In this document: positions 24,883 through 32,609 of the stretch, piece after piece | How positions within the stretch are numbered: the stretch's first letter is position 1 | Layout of the letters: every line of letters begins with the position of its first letter | The notes under the pieces: model-generated | What the model was told of the DNA's origin: nothing | What the model saw: the letters and a program-made list of their open reading frames with translations, nothing else | Database searches by the model: none | Position numbers and translations under genes: made by a program | Assembly (NCBI GenBank): GCA_036266075.1 | Contig: DATANV010000030.1 | Location: 15,484-79,483 of the forward strand | Length of the DNA: 64,000 nt | Origin: VRUE01 sp036266075 | GTDB lineage: Bacteria; Actinomycetota; Thermoleophilia; Solirubrobacterales; 70-9 | Reading direction: 5' to 3'

Positions 24883-25511
24883 GCCAGGATCCTCGCGACT
24901 TCCTCAAACACCCGTAACCCGTCGGTCGAGCCGGTCAGGGGGTCGACGGCGTGCTCGGGGTGCGGCATCAGTCCGAGCACGTTGCCCGCCTCGTTCGTCA
25001 CGCCGGCGATGTCGCGGGCCGAGCCGTTCGGGTTCTGTCCCGGCGCGTAGCGGAAGGCGACCTGGCCGTTGGCCTCGATCTCGTCGAGCATCGCCTGCGG
25101 CGCCCAGTAGCGCCCTTCGCCGTGCTTGGCCGGGATCGAGAGCCGCTCGCCGTCGCGACCAACCAGCTCGACCTGGCGACAGACGAAGCGGAGGCTGTCG
25201 TTGAGCAGTAGGGCGCCGGGCAGCAGGTCCGCTTCGCAGAGGACCTGAAAGCCATTGCAGATCCCCAGCACCGGGCCGCCGCTCGCGGCGAACTCCGCCA
25301 CGGCCTCCATCGCCGGCGAGAAGCGGGCGATCGCTCCGGCACGCAGATAGTCGCCGTAGGAGAAGCCGCCGGGGACGACGATCGCGTCGACGCCGTCGAG
25401 GTTGCGCTCCTCGTGCCAGATCAGCCGCGCCTCGCCCCCAGCCAGCCGGCAGGCGTGCACGGCGTCTCGCTCGTCACAGGAGCCGGGGAACTGCAGAACT
25501 CCCCAAATCAC
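24879..25511 (-). CDS. purQ: FGAM synthase glutaminase subunit PurQ
   Basis: 210-residue class I glutamine amidotransferase supplying ammonia to PurL. Nucleophile Cys in VLGICNGFQVL, oxyanion region PGGFSYGDYLRAGAIA, and the His-Glu pair in GLMPHPEHAV. The length is standard. Its start overlaps the purS stop by 4 bp and its end overlaps the purL start, a tight purC-S-Q-L operon. Confidence 0.97.
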   Translation of the reverse strand: MIWGVLQFPGSCDERDAVHACRLAGGEARLIWHEERNLDGVDAIVVPGGFSYGDYLRAGAIARFSPAMEAVAEFAASGGPVLGICNGFQVLCEADLLPGALLLNDSLRFVCRQVELVGRDGERLSIPAKHGEGRYWAPQAMLDEIEANGQVAFRYAPGQNPNGSARDIAGVTNEAGNVLGLMPHPEHAVDPLTGSTDGLRVFEEVARILA

Positions 25512-25732
25512 AGCTGCTCGATCTCGAAGTCCTCGATCAGCGGGTTGGCGAGCAGCTTCTCGCAGAGCTCCGCCAGCCGCGCCGGATCCTCGGCCTCCAG
25601 CTCGACCATCCGTCCGACCCGCACGTGCTCGATCCCCTCGAAGCCAAGCGCCGGCAGCGCCCGCTCGACGGCCTTGCCCTGTGGGTCGAGGATCCCCTCC
25701 TTCGGCCGGATCAGGACCCGGGCCTTGGCCAT
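25508..25732 (-). CDS. purS: FGAM synthase small subunit PurS
   Basis: 74 residues, ATG at 25732, 2 nt after purC. MAKARVLIRPKEGILDPQGK followed by ALGFEGIEHVRVGRMVELEA is the typical PurS dimerising ferredoxin-like fold that bridges PurL and PurQ. Its stop overlaps the purQ start. The open frame continues far upstream only as a mirror of purC. Confidence 0.95.
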   Translation of the reverse strand: MAKARVLIRPKEGILDPQGKAVERALPALGFEGIEHVRVGRMVELEAEDPARLAELCEKLLANPLIEDFEIEQL

Positions 25733-25734
25733 GG

Positions 25735-26610
25735 TTAAAAGCTGCGCTCCGCGAGCCGCTCGTAGGCCTCGACGTACTTGGCCCGCGTCTGCTCGATCAC
25801 GTCGGGCGGCAGCTCGGGCGCCGGCGGCCTGTGGTCCCAGCCGGCCGCGTCGGCCCAGTCGCGGACGAACTGCTTGTCGAAGGATGGCTGCGTCTTGCCG
25901 GGTTCGTAGCGGTCGGCGGGCCAGAAGCGCGAGGAGTCGGGGGTGAGGACCTCGTCGGCGAGGACGATCTCGGCGCCGGCGTGGCGGCCGAACTCGAACT
26001 TGGTATCGGCGAGGATGATCCCCCGCTCCGCCGCGTGCTCGGCGCCGCGCTTGTAGACCTCGATCGAGATCCGCCGCAGCTCCTCCATCAGTGCCCGGTC
26101 GCCGACGATCTCTGCCGCCCGCTCGAAGTCGACGTTCTCGTCGTGGTCGCCGATCTCGGCCTTGGTCGCGGGGGTGAAGATCGGCTCCGGCAGCTTGTCG
26201 GACTCGAGCAGGTTGGGCGGCAGCTCGATCCCGCAGACCGCGCCGCCGGCCTTGTATTCCTTCCAGCCCGAGCCGGAGAGGTAGCCGCGCACGACGCACT
26301 CGACCGGGTACATCTCCAGCCGCCGCACCCGCATCGCCCGTTCGGCGACCTCCTCCGGCACGTCGTTCGAGAGGAAGTGATTGGGGACGATGTCGCCGGT
26401 CAGCTCGAACCAGAATTCCGATATCCGGTTCAGGACCTTGCCCTTGTCGGGCACCGGCGTCGGCATCACCACGTCGTAGATCGAGATCCGGTCGGAGGCG
26501 ACCATCAGCAAGTCGTCCTCCCACTCGTAGATCTCGCGCACCTTCCCGGAGGAGTGGAGCTTTAGATCTGCCACGGCGGTCGGCACGGAGCCGATGCTAG
26601 CTATCCGCAC
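25735..26610 (-). CDS. purC: SAICAR synthase
   Basis: Joins CAIR and aspartate. 291 residues if the GTG at 26610 is used; a GTG at 26586 (MPTAVADLKLHSSGKVREIY) would match the family N-terminus more closely, and neither has a clear Shine-Dalgarno. Motifs GKVREIYEW, VASDRISIYDVVM, ECVVRGYLSGSGWKEYK, ILADTKFEFG and DSSRFWP are all present. First gene of the purC-S-Q-L operon, divergent from the P450 with a ~40-bp gap. Confidence 0.96.
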   Translation of the reverse strand: MRIASIGSVPTAVADLKLHSSGKVREIYEWEDDLLMVASDRISIYDVVMPTPVPDKGKVLNRISEFWFELTGDIVPNHFLSNDVPEEVAERAMRVRRLEMYPVECVVRGYLSGSGWKEYKAGGAVCGIELPPNLLESDKLPEPIFTPATKAEIGDHDENVDFERAAEIVGDRALMEELRRISIEVYKRGAEHAAERGIILADTKFEFGRHAGAEIVLADEVLTPDSSRFWPADRYEPGKTQPSFDKQFVRDWADAAGWDHRPPAPELPPDVIEQTRAKYVEAYERLAERSF

Positions 26611-26651
26611 GGCGCAGCCGTGGACTGGCTCGCCAGCCAGTTTCGTAGACT

Positions 26652-27983
26652 GTGCCGGTGCCGCTGCCGCCCGAACCGAAGAGCCCGCCGTTGGTGCAGA
26701 CGCTGAGATGGGCGTTCAGGCCGCTGCCCTTCATGCAGGAGTGCCGCGAGCGCTACGGCGACTCGTTCAGCGTCAAGTTCCTCGGCTTCGAGCGGCCGAT
26801 GGTGATGATCTCCGACCCGGCGGCGATCAAGGCTCTCTATACCGAGCGTGAGCACGGCCTGCCGCCGGGGCGCAACATCGTGCTGGAGCCGATCCTTGGC
26901 TCGCGCTCGCTGCTGCTGCTCGAGGGCAGCGAGCACCTCGCCCGCCGCCGCGTGATGCTGCCGCCGTTCCACGGCGAGCGGATGCGCTCCTACGAGCCGC
27001 TGTTGGCCGAGATCGTCGACCGCGAGATCGATTCCTGGCCGCTCGAGGAGGAGTTCCGGATCCACCCGCGGATGCAGGCCATCACCCTGGAGCTGATCCT
27101 GCGCGTCGTCTTCGGCGTCGCCGAAGGGCCGCGCCTGGAGCGCCTGCGCACCCTGCTTGCCCGCGTGCTCGACGAGACCGCCTCGCCGTTCACCCAGCTG
27201 ATCGGCCTGGCGACCCGGCGCTTCGGCAGCCGTGGACCGTGGGCCAAATTCGAAGGGCAGCTGAAGGCGGTCGACGAGCTGCTCTACGCCGAGATCGCCG
27301 AACGCCGCGCCGCCGGCGGCCTGGAGGAGCGCGACGACATCCTCTCGGCGCTGATGCTCGCCCACTTCGAGGACGGCGGCGCGATGAGCGACACCGAGCT
27401 GCGCGATCAGCTGATGACCCTGCTGCTGGCCGGCCACGAGACGACCGCGACGGCCTTGGCGTGGACCTTCGACCTGCTGCTGCGCCACCCGGTCGAGCTG
27501 CAACGGCTGCGCGACTCGATCGAGGCCGGCGAGGACGACTACATGCGGGCGACGATCTCCGAGTCGCTGCGGCTGCGGCCGGTGGTGCCGCTGGCCGGCC
27601 GCCGCCTCAGCAAGGAGCTGGTCGCCGACGGGCTGACGCTGCCGGCCGGCACCGACGTGACGCCGGCGATCTGGCTGGCTCATACCCGCGCCGACGTCTA
27701 CCCCCAGCCCTTCGCCTTTCGGCCGGAGCGCTTCATCGAGGACCCGCCGGAGACCTACGCCTGGGTCCCGTTCGGCGGCGGCGTCCGCCGCTGCCTCGGC
27801 GCCGCCTTCGCGGAGTTCGAGATGCGGATCGTGCTGCGCGAGGTGCTGAGCCGCTGCGAGCTGCGCAAGGCCAGTCCCGAGCCGGAGAAGATCGGCCGCC
27901 GCAACATCACCCTCTCACCCAAGCATGGCACTCCCGTGGTCGTGCTCGATCGCCGCCCGGCCCGGGAGTTGGCCGCCGCATAA
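26652..27983 (+). CDS. cytochrome P450
   Basis: 443 residues, GTG at 26652. I-helix oxygen-binding motif LLAGHETTATALAW, K-helix ESLRLRP (ExxR), PERF, and the heme loop FGGGVRRCLGAAFAEFE with the cysteine ligand. It resembles the bacterial CYP family with eukaryote-like features (CYP102/110-type), often lipid or terpene hydroxylases, but the substrate cannot be told. No ferredoxin or reductase gene is adjacent. The stop is immediately followed by a long palindrome shared with the next convergent gene. Confidence 0.93.
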   Translation: MPVPLPPEPKSPPLVQTLRWAFRPLPFMQECRERYGDSFSVKFLGFERPMVMISDPAAIKALYTEREHGLPPGRNIVLEPILGSRSLLLLEGSEHLARRRVMLPPFHGERMRSYEPLLAEIVDREIDSWPLEEEFRIHPRMQAITLELILRVVFGVAEGPRLERLRTLLARVLDETASPFTQLIGLATRRFGSRGPWAKFEGQLKAVDELLYAEIAERRAAGGLEERDDILSALMLAHFEDGGAMSDTELRDQLMTLLLAGHETTATALAWTFDLLLRHPVELQRLRDSIEAGEDDYMRATISESLRLRPVVPLAGRRLSKELVADGLTLPAGTDVTPAIWLAHTRADVYPQPFAFRPERFIEDPPETYAWVPFGGGVRRCLGAAFAEFEMRIVLREVLSRCELRKASPEPEKIGRRNITLSPKHGTPVVVLDRRPARELAAA

Positions 27984-27984
27984 G

Positions 27985-28095
27985 CGGCTCATCCCGGTAG
28001 GGGTGAAGCGTCTTGTACTTTTTTTTGCGGGACGTTCTAGGACGGCCCCCATCGGTCTTCAAAAAAGTTAAGCGGAACCCTACTGGGATGAGCTC
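27985..28095. repeat. long interrupted palindrome, GGTAGGGGT family, copy 1
   Basis: Outer arms 27987-28002 and 28078-28093 (GCTCATCCCGGTAGGG) pair over 16 bp with one wobble position. The middle segments do not pair: CGTCTTGTACTTTTT on one side, AAAAAAGTTAAGCGG on the other. It lies between convergent genes and supplies the last codons and stop of the gene on the minus strand. Confidence 0.8.
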
Positions 28096-28379
28096 TTAGC
28101 CACCGGATGCTCCCCCGCCCAGCGCGCGATCGTGCCCGACCCGGAGACCACCTCGCCGTCCTCGAGCATCAGGATCGGCACCTCGTTGGTGCCGCTCAGC
28201 TCGCGGACCTCGGCCCGCTCGTCCTCGCGGCTGCCCCAGGTCCAGGGCATCAGCCGGTAGCCGCCGACGACCTTGATCTCGTACTCGTAGCCCGCCGCGT
28301 CGAGCGCCTTCGCCGCCTTGGCGCACGGATGCGCGAACGCTGGCCCCCGTTTCTTCTGCCCGCAGGTGTAGAGGATCAC
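28080..28379 (-). CDS. glutaredoxin / GST N-domain-like protein
   Basis: 99 residues from GTG 28379. Begins ILYTCGQKKRG, where a glutaredoxin or GST-N fold has its active cysteine, and continues with EIKVVGGYRLMP and EVPILMLEDGEVVSGSGTIA, the cis-Pro and glutathione-contact strand of the fold. Only one cysteine is in the active-site loop and a second follows in HPCAK. A single-domain thiol transferase or GSH/mycothiol-binding protein is plausible. The C-terminal KSSSQ and the stop are encoded by the palindromic element shared with the P450 end. Confidence 0.8.
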   Translation of the reverse strand: MILYTCGQKKRGPAFAHPCAKAAKALDAAGYEYEIKVVGGYRLMPWTWGSREDERAEVRELSGTNEVPILMLEDGEVVSGSGTIARWAGEHPVAKSSSQ

Positions 28380-28436
28380 GCGCGCAGCCTAGCGCCCCTG
28401 CAGTCCGCCCGGGGCCGTGGGGTCCGCCTAGCCAAA

Positions 28437-28452
28437 TGCTACGCTCGTAGCA
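28437..28452. promoter_or_regulatory. palindromic operator ahead of vapBC
   Basis: TGCTACGCTCGTAGCA, 7-bp perfect arms with a 2-bp centre, ending 2 nt before the antitoxin ATG. Placement and symmetry fit autoregulation by a Phd/VapB-type antitoxin. Confidence 0.65.
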
Positions 28453-28454
28453 CA

Positions 28455-28715
28455 ATGGTAGAAGTAGCAACCAGAGAGTTGAGGAATGACACTGCGGGCG
28501 TCCTGCGCCGCGTCGAGGGCGGCGAGACCGTCGTGATCACCGTGCGCGGCAAGCCCGTCGCCGATCTGGTGCCGCACCGGACCGACCAGCCCCGATGGAT
28601 GCCGCGCGACGAGCTCATCGAGCTCTTGAAGACGCATTCCGCCGACCCTGGCCTGCGCGACGATCTCAAGCGCATCGCGGGTGAGACGACGGATGACCTC
28701 GGCCCGATTCTGTGA
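28455..28715 (+). CDS. vapB: Phd/YefM-type antitoxin of a VapBC pair
   Basis: 86 residues from ATG 28455. N-terminal Phd/YefM fold (VEVATRELRNDTAGVLRRVE, GETVVITVRGKPVADLVP) for DNA binding, then a flexible C-terminus that would wrap the toxin. The stop overlaps the toxin start by 4 bp, typical of toxin-antitoxin operons. A palindromic operator sits just upstream. Chromosomal position between ordinary purine genes suggests a stably acquired module. Confidence 0.9.
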   Translation: MVEVATRELRNDTAGVLRRVEGGETVVITVRGKPVADLVPHRTDQPRWMPRDELIELLKTHSADPGLRDDLKRIAGETTDDLGPIL

Positions 28716-29122
28716 ATGCCCCGTCGTCCCTTCGCGGCCTGCTCGATACCTCTGTCTTCGTGGCGATCGAGAGCGGTAGGGCTCTACGCGCCGAGGCCAT
28801 GCCGCTGACGGGCGCCGTCTCGGTTGTCACCAAGGCGGAGCTCCGTGCCGGCATTTTCGCGGCGGACGACATCGCGACGCGCGATCGGAGGATCAAGACC
28901 CTGGAACTCGTGAACCGAATCCGGCTCCTCCCGGTCGACGACGAAGTCTCCAGTGCCTGGGCACAGATGCGCGCCTATCTCGCGGCATCGGGCCGCCAGG
29001 TGGACGCCAACGACATGTGGATCGCCGCGACTGCCGCAGCGCACGAGATCCCGGTCGTCACCCAGGATGCCGACTTCGACGCGCTCGATGGCGTCGCCGG
29101 TTTGACCGTGATCCCCGTCTGA
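28712..29122 (+). CDS. vapC: PIN-domain ribonuclease toxin VapC
   Basis: 136 residues, GTG at 28712 overlapping the antitoxin stop. PIN fold with acidic metal-binding residues: Asp12 in LLDTSVFVAIE, Glu43 in VTKAELRAG, Asp in VDANDMWIAATA, and Asp in TQDADFD. VapC proteins cleave specific tRNAs or rRNA; the target is unknown. Its stop is almost adjacent to that of the convergent purB. Confidence 0.92.
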   Translation: MNAPSSLRGLLDTSVFVAIESGRALRAEAMPLTGAVSVVTKAELRAGIFAADDIATRDRRIKTLELVNRIRLLPVDDEVSSAWAQMRAYLAASGRQVDANDMWIAATAAAHEIPVVTQDADFDALDGVAGLTVIPV

Positions 29123-29123
29123 G

Positions 29124-30407
29124 TCAGTCCCGCAGCGCTTCGAGGCGCTCGAAGACCGTGGGGACGTGGGTCAGGTAGGCGCCGTAGTCAAAGACGGCGT
29201 CGAGGTCGAGGTCCGGCGCGGCCTCGGCGAGAAGGTCACGGAACTCGGTGCCGGTGTCCCAGGCGCGCTGGGCGTTCTCCTGGACGACGCGGTAGGCGTC
29301 GTCGCGGGTCATGCCGCTCTCGACCAACGCCGTCAGGGCGCGCTGGCTGAACAGCGCACCGTGGGTCAGCTCGAGGTTGGCGCGCATGCGGTCGGCCCGG
29401 ATCGTCATCTGGGCCGCCACCTTGGCCGCCAGGTCCTGCATGTAGTCGAGGGCGATCGTCGCGTCGGGGAGGATCACCCGCTCGGCACCCGAGTGGGAGA
29501 TGTCGCGCTCGTGCCAGAGGGCGACGTTCTCCAGGCCGGTCTGGGCGTAGCCCCGCAGCACCCGGGCCAGGCCGGTGATCCGCTCGGTTCGGATCGGGTT
29601 GCGCTTGTGCGGCATCGCCGAGGAGCCCTTCTGGCCGGCGGCGAACGGCTCCTCGACCTCCCGCACCTCGGTGCGCTGCAGGTTGCGGACCTCGGTCGCG
29701 AAGCGCTCCAGCCCGGCACCGGCGATTGCGATCGCCGAGGTCAGCGCCGCGTGGCGGTCGCGCGGCACGACCTGGGTTGCGACGTCCTCGCGCCGCAGCC
29801 CCAGCCGCTCCATCACCCGCGCCTCGACCGCCGGCGGCACCGAGGCATAGGTCCCGACCGCGCCGGAGAGCTTGCCGAAGCGCAGCTGCTCGAAGGCGTC
29901 GGCGAGGCGAGCGAGGTTGCGGTCGGCCTCGAAGGCGAAGCCGGCGAGGCGCAGACCGAAGGTCGTCGGCTCGGCGTGGACGCCGTGGGTGCGGCCGACG
30001 CAGAGGGTGTCGCGGTGCTCCAGCGCCCGCGCGATCAGCGCGTCGCGGTAGGCGCTCGCGCTCGCGAGGACGACCTCGCCAGCCTGGCGCAGCTGCAGGG
30101 CCAGCGCCGTGTCGAGCACGTCGGAGGAGGTCAGGCCGTAGTGGATCCAGCGGCCGTGGTCGCCGAGCGAGCCGGCGACCACGTCGACGAAGGCGGCGAC
30201 GTCGTGGTCGGTGACCCGCTCGCGCTCCTCCACCGCCTCGACGGTGAAGGTGGCCTTCTCGCGCGCCGCCGCGGCCGCCTCGGCCGGCACGGCGCCCTCC
30301 TCCGCCCAGGCCTCGGTCGCCGCCAGCTCGACCTCGAGCCAGCACTCCAGCTTCCGCTGCGGCGACCAAACGGCGCCGACCTCATCGCGGGTATATCTGG
30401 AGATCAC
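29124..30407 (-). CDS. purB: adenylosuccinate lyase
   Basis: 427 residues from GTG 30407 (VISRYTRDEVGAVWSPQRK), chosen because it matches the family start; a GTG five codons upstream is possible. The fumarase/aspartase signature is SSAMPHKRNPIRTE, with THGVHAEPTTFG and the catalytic-His region DRHAALTS. It acts twice in purine synthesis. Last gene of the block GYD gene-purD-purE-purB. The 3' end abuts vapC by one base. Confidence 0.96.
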   Translation of the reverse strand: MISRYTRDEVGAVWSPQRKLECWLEVELAATEAWAEEGAVPAEAAAAAREKATFTVEAVEERERVTDHDVAAFVDVVAGSLGDHGRWIHYGLTSSDVLDTALALQLRQAGEVVLASASAYRDALIARALEHRDTLCVGRTHGVHAEPTTFGLRLAGFAFEADRNLARLADAFEQLRFGKLSGAVGTYASVPPAVEARVMERLGLRREDVATQVVPRDRHAALTSAIAIAGAGLERFATEVRNLQRTEVREVEEPFAAGQKGSSAMPHKRNPIRTERITGLARVLRGYAQTGLENVALWHERDISHSGAERVILPDATIALDYMQDLAAKVAAQMTIRADRMRANLELTHGALFSQRALTALVESGMTRDDAYRVVQENAQRAWDTGTEFRDLLAEAAPDLDLDAVFDYGAYLTHVPTVFERLEALRD

Positions 30408-30426
30408 CGGCGGGCCGCCCACCGCG

Positions 30427-30927
30427 CTAGCAATTGACTATCCGCACCGCGAGCAGCCCGGCGTTCTTGGCCCCGTCGATGGCGACGCAGGCGACCGGCA
30501 CGCCGGGCGGCATCTGCACGGCCGAGAGCAGCGCGTCGAGGCCGCCGAGGCTCTTGCCGAGGATCGGCACGCCGATCACCGGCAGGTCGGTGTGGGCAGC
30601 GGCGACGCCGGGCAGCGCCGCCGACATCCCGGCCCCGGCGATGATCACCTTCAGCCCCCGCATCCGCGCGTTGTGGCAGTACTCGCGGACCAGCTCGGGA
30701 TCGCGGTGGGCGCTCATCACCCGCACCTCGTAGCTGACGCCGGCCTCGTGCAGAGCGGCGCCGGCCGGTTGCATCTTCGGCTTGTCGTTCTTCGAGCCCA
30801 TGATGATCCCGACCAGGGGCTCGTCGACCTGGATCTCCTCGAACGCCTCCTCGACCGCCGGCAGCGTCGCCGCCGGGGCCGGCTCACTGGAGCCGCTCGG
30901 CTGCGGCTCCTCTGAGATCTCGCTCAT
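30427..30927 (-). CDS. purE: N5-CAIR mutase, class I PurE
   Basis: 166 residues from ATG 30927 preceded by AGAGAGGAAG. The N-terminal ~35 residues are an acidic, Pro-rich extension. The core begins VGIIMGSKNDKPKMQPAG (usual form GSxSDWxxM), with VMSAHRDPELV and GMSAALPGVAAAHTDLPVIG giving the catalytic Ser/His set. A class I PurE normally needs PurK; no purK is in the window. Coupled spacing to purD upstream and purB downstream. Confidence 0.93.
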   Translation of the reverse strand: MSEISEEPQPSGSSEPAPAATLPAVEEAFEEIQVDEPLVGIIMGSKNDKPKMQPAGAALHEAGVSYEVRVMSAHRDPELVREYCHNARMRGLKVIIAGAGMSAALPGVAAAHTDLPVIGVPILGKSLGGLDALLSAVQMPPGVPVACVAIDGAKNAGLLAVRIVNC

Positions 30928-30946
30928 CTCTTCCTCTCTGGGGTCG

Positions 30947-32221
30947 TCAACTGGGTACTCGCTCGACCGCGCGGGCGGCAATGTCGGAGCGGATCTGCAT
31001 TCCGTCGAAGGAGATCCGCGCAGCCGCATCGTATGCCCGTTCGCGTGCCTCGGCCGGGCCGGGTCCCAGCGCGGTCACGTTCAGAACGCGTCCCCCCGCG
31101 GTGACGATCTCGCCGTCGCGCCCGGCGGTCCCCGCGTGGGTCACCTCGGCGAGCTGCGCCGCCTCGGCAAGGCCGGCGATCGCATCGCCCTTGGAGGAGG
31201 ATTCCGGGTAGCCGGCTGAGGCCAGCACCAGGGTCACCGCCCACTCCTCGCCGAACTCGGCCTCGACGCCGGCCAAGCCGCCCGGCTCGCGCGCGGCCAG
31301 GCAGAGGTCGACGAGGTCGGAGCGCAGCCGCGGCAGGACGGCCTGCGTCTCGGGATCGCCGAAGCGAACGTTGAACTCGAGCACCTTCGGCCCGGCGGGG
31401 CCGACCATCAGGCCCGCGTAGAGGACCCCGCGGAACGGCGTGCCGCGGCGCGCCATCGCGGCGACCATCGGCCGGTGGACGCCGTCGACGATCTCCTCGA
31501 CCTCCGCCGCGCCGAAGCCCGGCACCGGCGAGTAGCTGCCCATGCCGCCGGTGTTCGGTCCCTCGTCGCCGTCGAAGATTCGCTTGTAGTCCTGGGCCGG
31601 CGCCAGCGGCATGACGTTCTCGCCGTCGCAGAGGGCGAGCAGCGAGAGCTCCTCGCCCTCGAGGAACTCCTCCAGGACGACCGCCGTCTCGCCGAAACGG
31701 CGCTCGGTGAAGAAGACGTCGGCCGCCTCGCGGGCCTCGGCCTCGGAGGCGCAGATCAGCACCCCCTTGCCGGCGGCGAGGCCGTCGGCCTTCAGTACCA
31801 GCGGGTAGGAGGCGCCGGCGAGATGCTCCACGGCCTCCTCGCGGCTGCGGAGCAGGACGTGGGACGCGGTCGGCACGCCGGCCTCCTTCATCAGCTCCTT
31901 GGCGAAGGCCTTGGAGCCCTCCAGCTCGGCCGCCGCGGCGCTCGGGCCGAATGCGGGCACCCCGGCTGCCTCCAGCGCGTCGACCGCGCCCGCCACCAGT
32001 GGCGCCTCGGGTCCGACGACCGCTAGCTCGACGGCGCGGTCGCGCGCTGCGTCGACGATCGTCTCGACGTCCTCGGCGCCGACTCCGGGCAGGCACTCGG
32101 CGTCGGCGGCGATGCCGGCGTTCCCCGGCGCACAGATCAACTCCGGCGTCTGCGGGGAGCGGGCCAGCGCCCGCACGATCGCGTGCTCGCGCCCGCCGCC
32201 TCCTACGACCAGGATCCGCAA
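30947..32221 (-). CDS. purD: phosphoribosylamine-glycine ligase
   Basis: 424-residue ATP-grasp GAR synthetase, TTG start at 32221. RILVVGGGGREHAIVRALA, FGPSAAAAELEGSKAFAKEL, VLKADGLAAGKGVLI (ATP-binding lysine), GPNTGGMGSYSPVP and FNVRFGDPETQAVLP are all canonical. It follows the GYD-domain gene by 9 nt, so the small gene leads the purD-purE-purB operon. Confidence 0.96.
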   Translation of the reverse strand: MRILVVGGGGREHAIVRALARSPQTPELICAPGNAGIAADAECLPGVGAEDVETIVDAARDRAVELAVVGPEAPLVAGAVDALEAAGVPAFGPSAAAAELEGSKAFAKELMKEAGVPTASHVLLRSREEAVEHLAGASYPLVLKADGLAAGKGVLICASEAEAREAADVFFTERRFGETAVVLEEFLEGEELSLLALCDGENVMPLAPAQDYKRIFDGDEGPNTGGMGSYSPVPGFGAAEVEEIVDGVHRPMVAAMARRGTPFRGVLYAGLMVGPAGPKVLEFNVRFGDPETQAVLPRLRSDLVDLCLAAREPGGLAGVEAEFGEEWAVTLVLASAGYPESSSKGDAIAGLAEAAQLAEVTHAGTAGRDGEIVTAGGRVLNVTALGPGPAEARERAYDAAARISFDGMQIRSDIAARAVERVPS

Positions 32222-32230
32222 GCGCTCCTC

Positions 32231-32512
32231 CTACAGCGACTCGGACAGCTCGCCGGCCGGCATCGCCGCGAGCGTCTGGCTCGTCATCGTGCCCCGTGAG
32301 CCCAGCTCGACCGAGACCTTGGCCATCGTCTTCTCGTCGGGGGCCTCGACGATCGTCACGAAGTCGTACTGCCCGAGGGTGGCGTACTGCTGCAACACCT
32401 TGGCGCCGATCTGTTCGACCTCTTCGTTCACCTCGGCGACCCGCCCCGGATTGTTCTTCAGGGTGCGGATTCCCTCGGCGGTCAGGTTCGTGAGCATCAC
32501 ATAGGTAGGCAT
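32231..32512 (-). CDS. GYD domain-containing protein
   Basis: 93 residues, ATG at 32512 with GAGGAGAG upstream. MPTYVMLTNLTAEGIRTLK and the GYD signature in LGQYDFVTIVEAPDE place it in the ferredoxin-like GYD family (dimeric alpha-beta barrel fold, function unknown). The gap to purD is only 9 nt. Whether it has a role in purine metabolism, or simply shares the promoter, cannot be told from the sequence. Confidence 0.88.
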   Translation of the reverse strand: MPTYVMLTNLTAEGIRTLKNNPGRVAEVNEEVEQIGAKVLQQYATLGQYDFVTIVEAPDEKTMAKVSVELGSRGTMTSQTLAAMPAGELSESL

Positions 32513-32570
32513 CGGTCTCTCCTCGTCGCACTGTCTACGGGGATTTCGAGCCTACGCTAATCCTCGCGGG

Positions 32571-32608
32571 CGAGGAAGGGGGCAGGGGTGTCCCTCCCGC
32601 TCGCTGGG
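32571..32608. repeat. solo arm of the GTGTCCCTCCCGC palindrome family
   Basis: GAGGAAGGGGGCAGGGGTG followed by TCCCTCCCGCTCGCTGGG matches one arm of the 49523-49649 palindrome almost base for base, with no partner arm. It lies just after the stop of the lytic transglycosylase gene. Confidence 0.6.
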
Positions 32609-32609
32609 C

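Noticed and set aside
27985..28095. Long palindromes as plain Rho-independent terminators
   Set aside because: The T-tract precedes the loop within the inner stem rather than following it, and copy 3 lies between codirectional genes.
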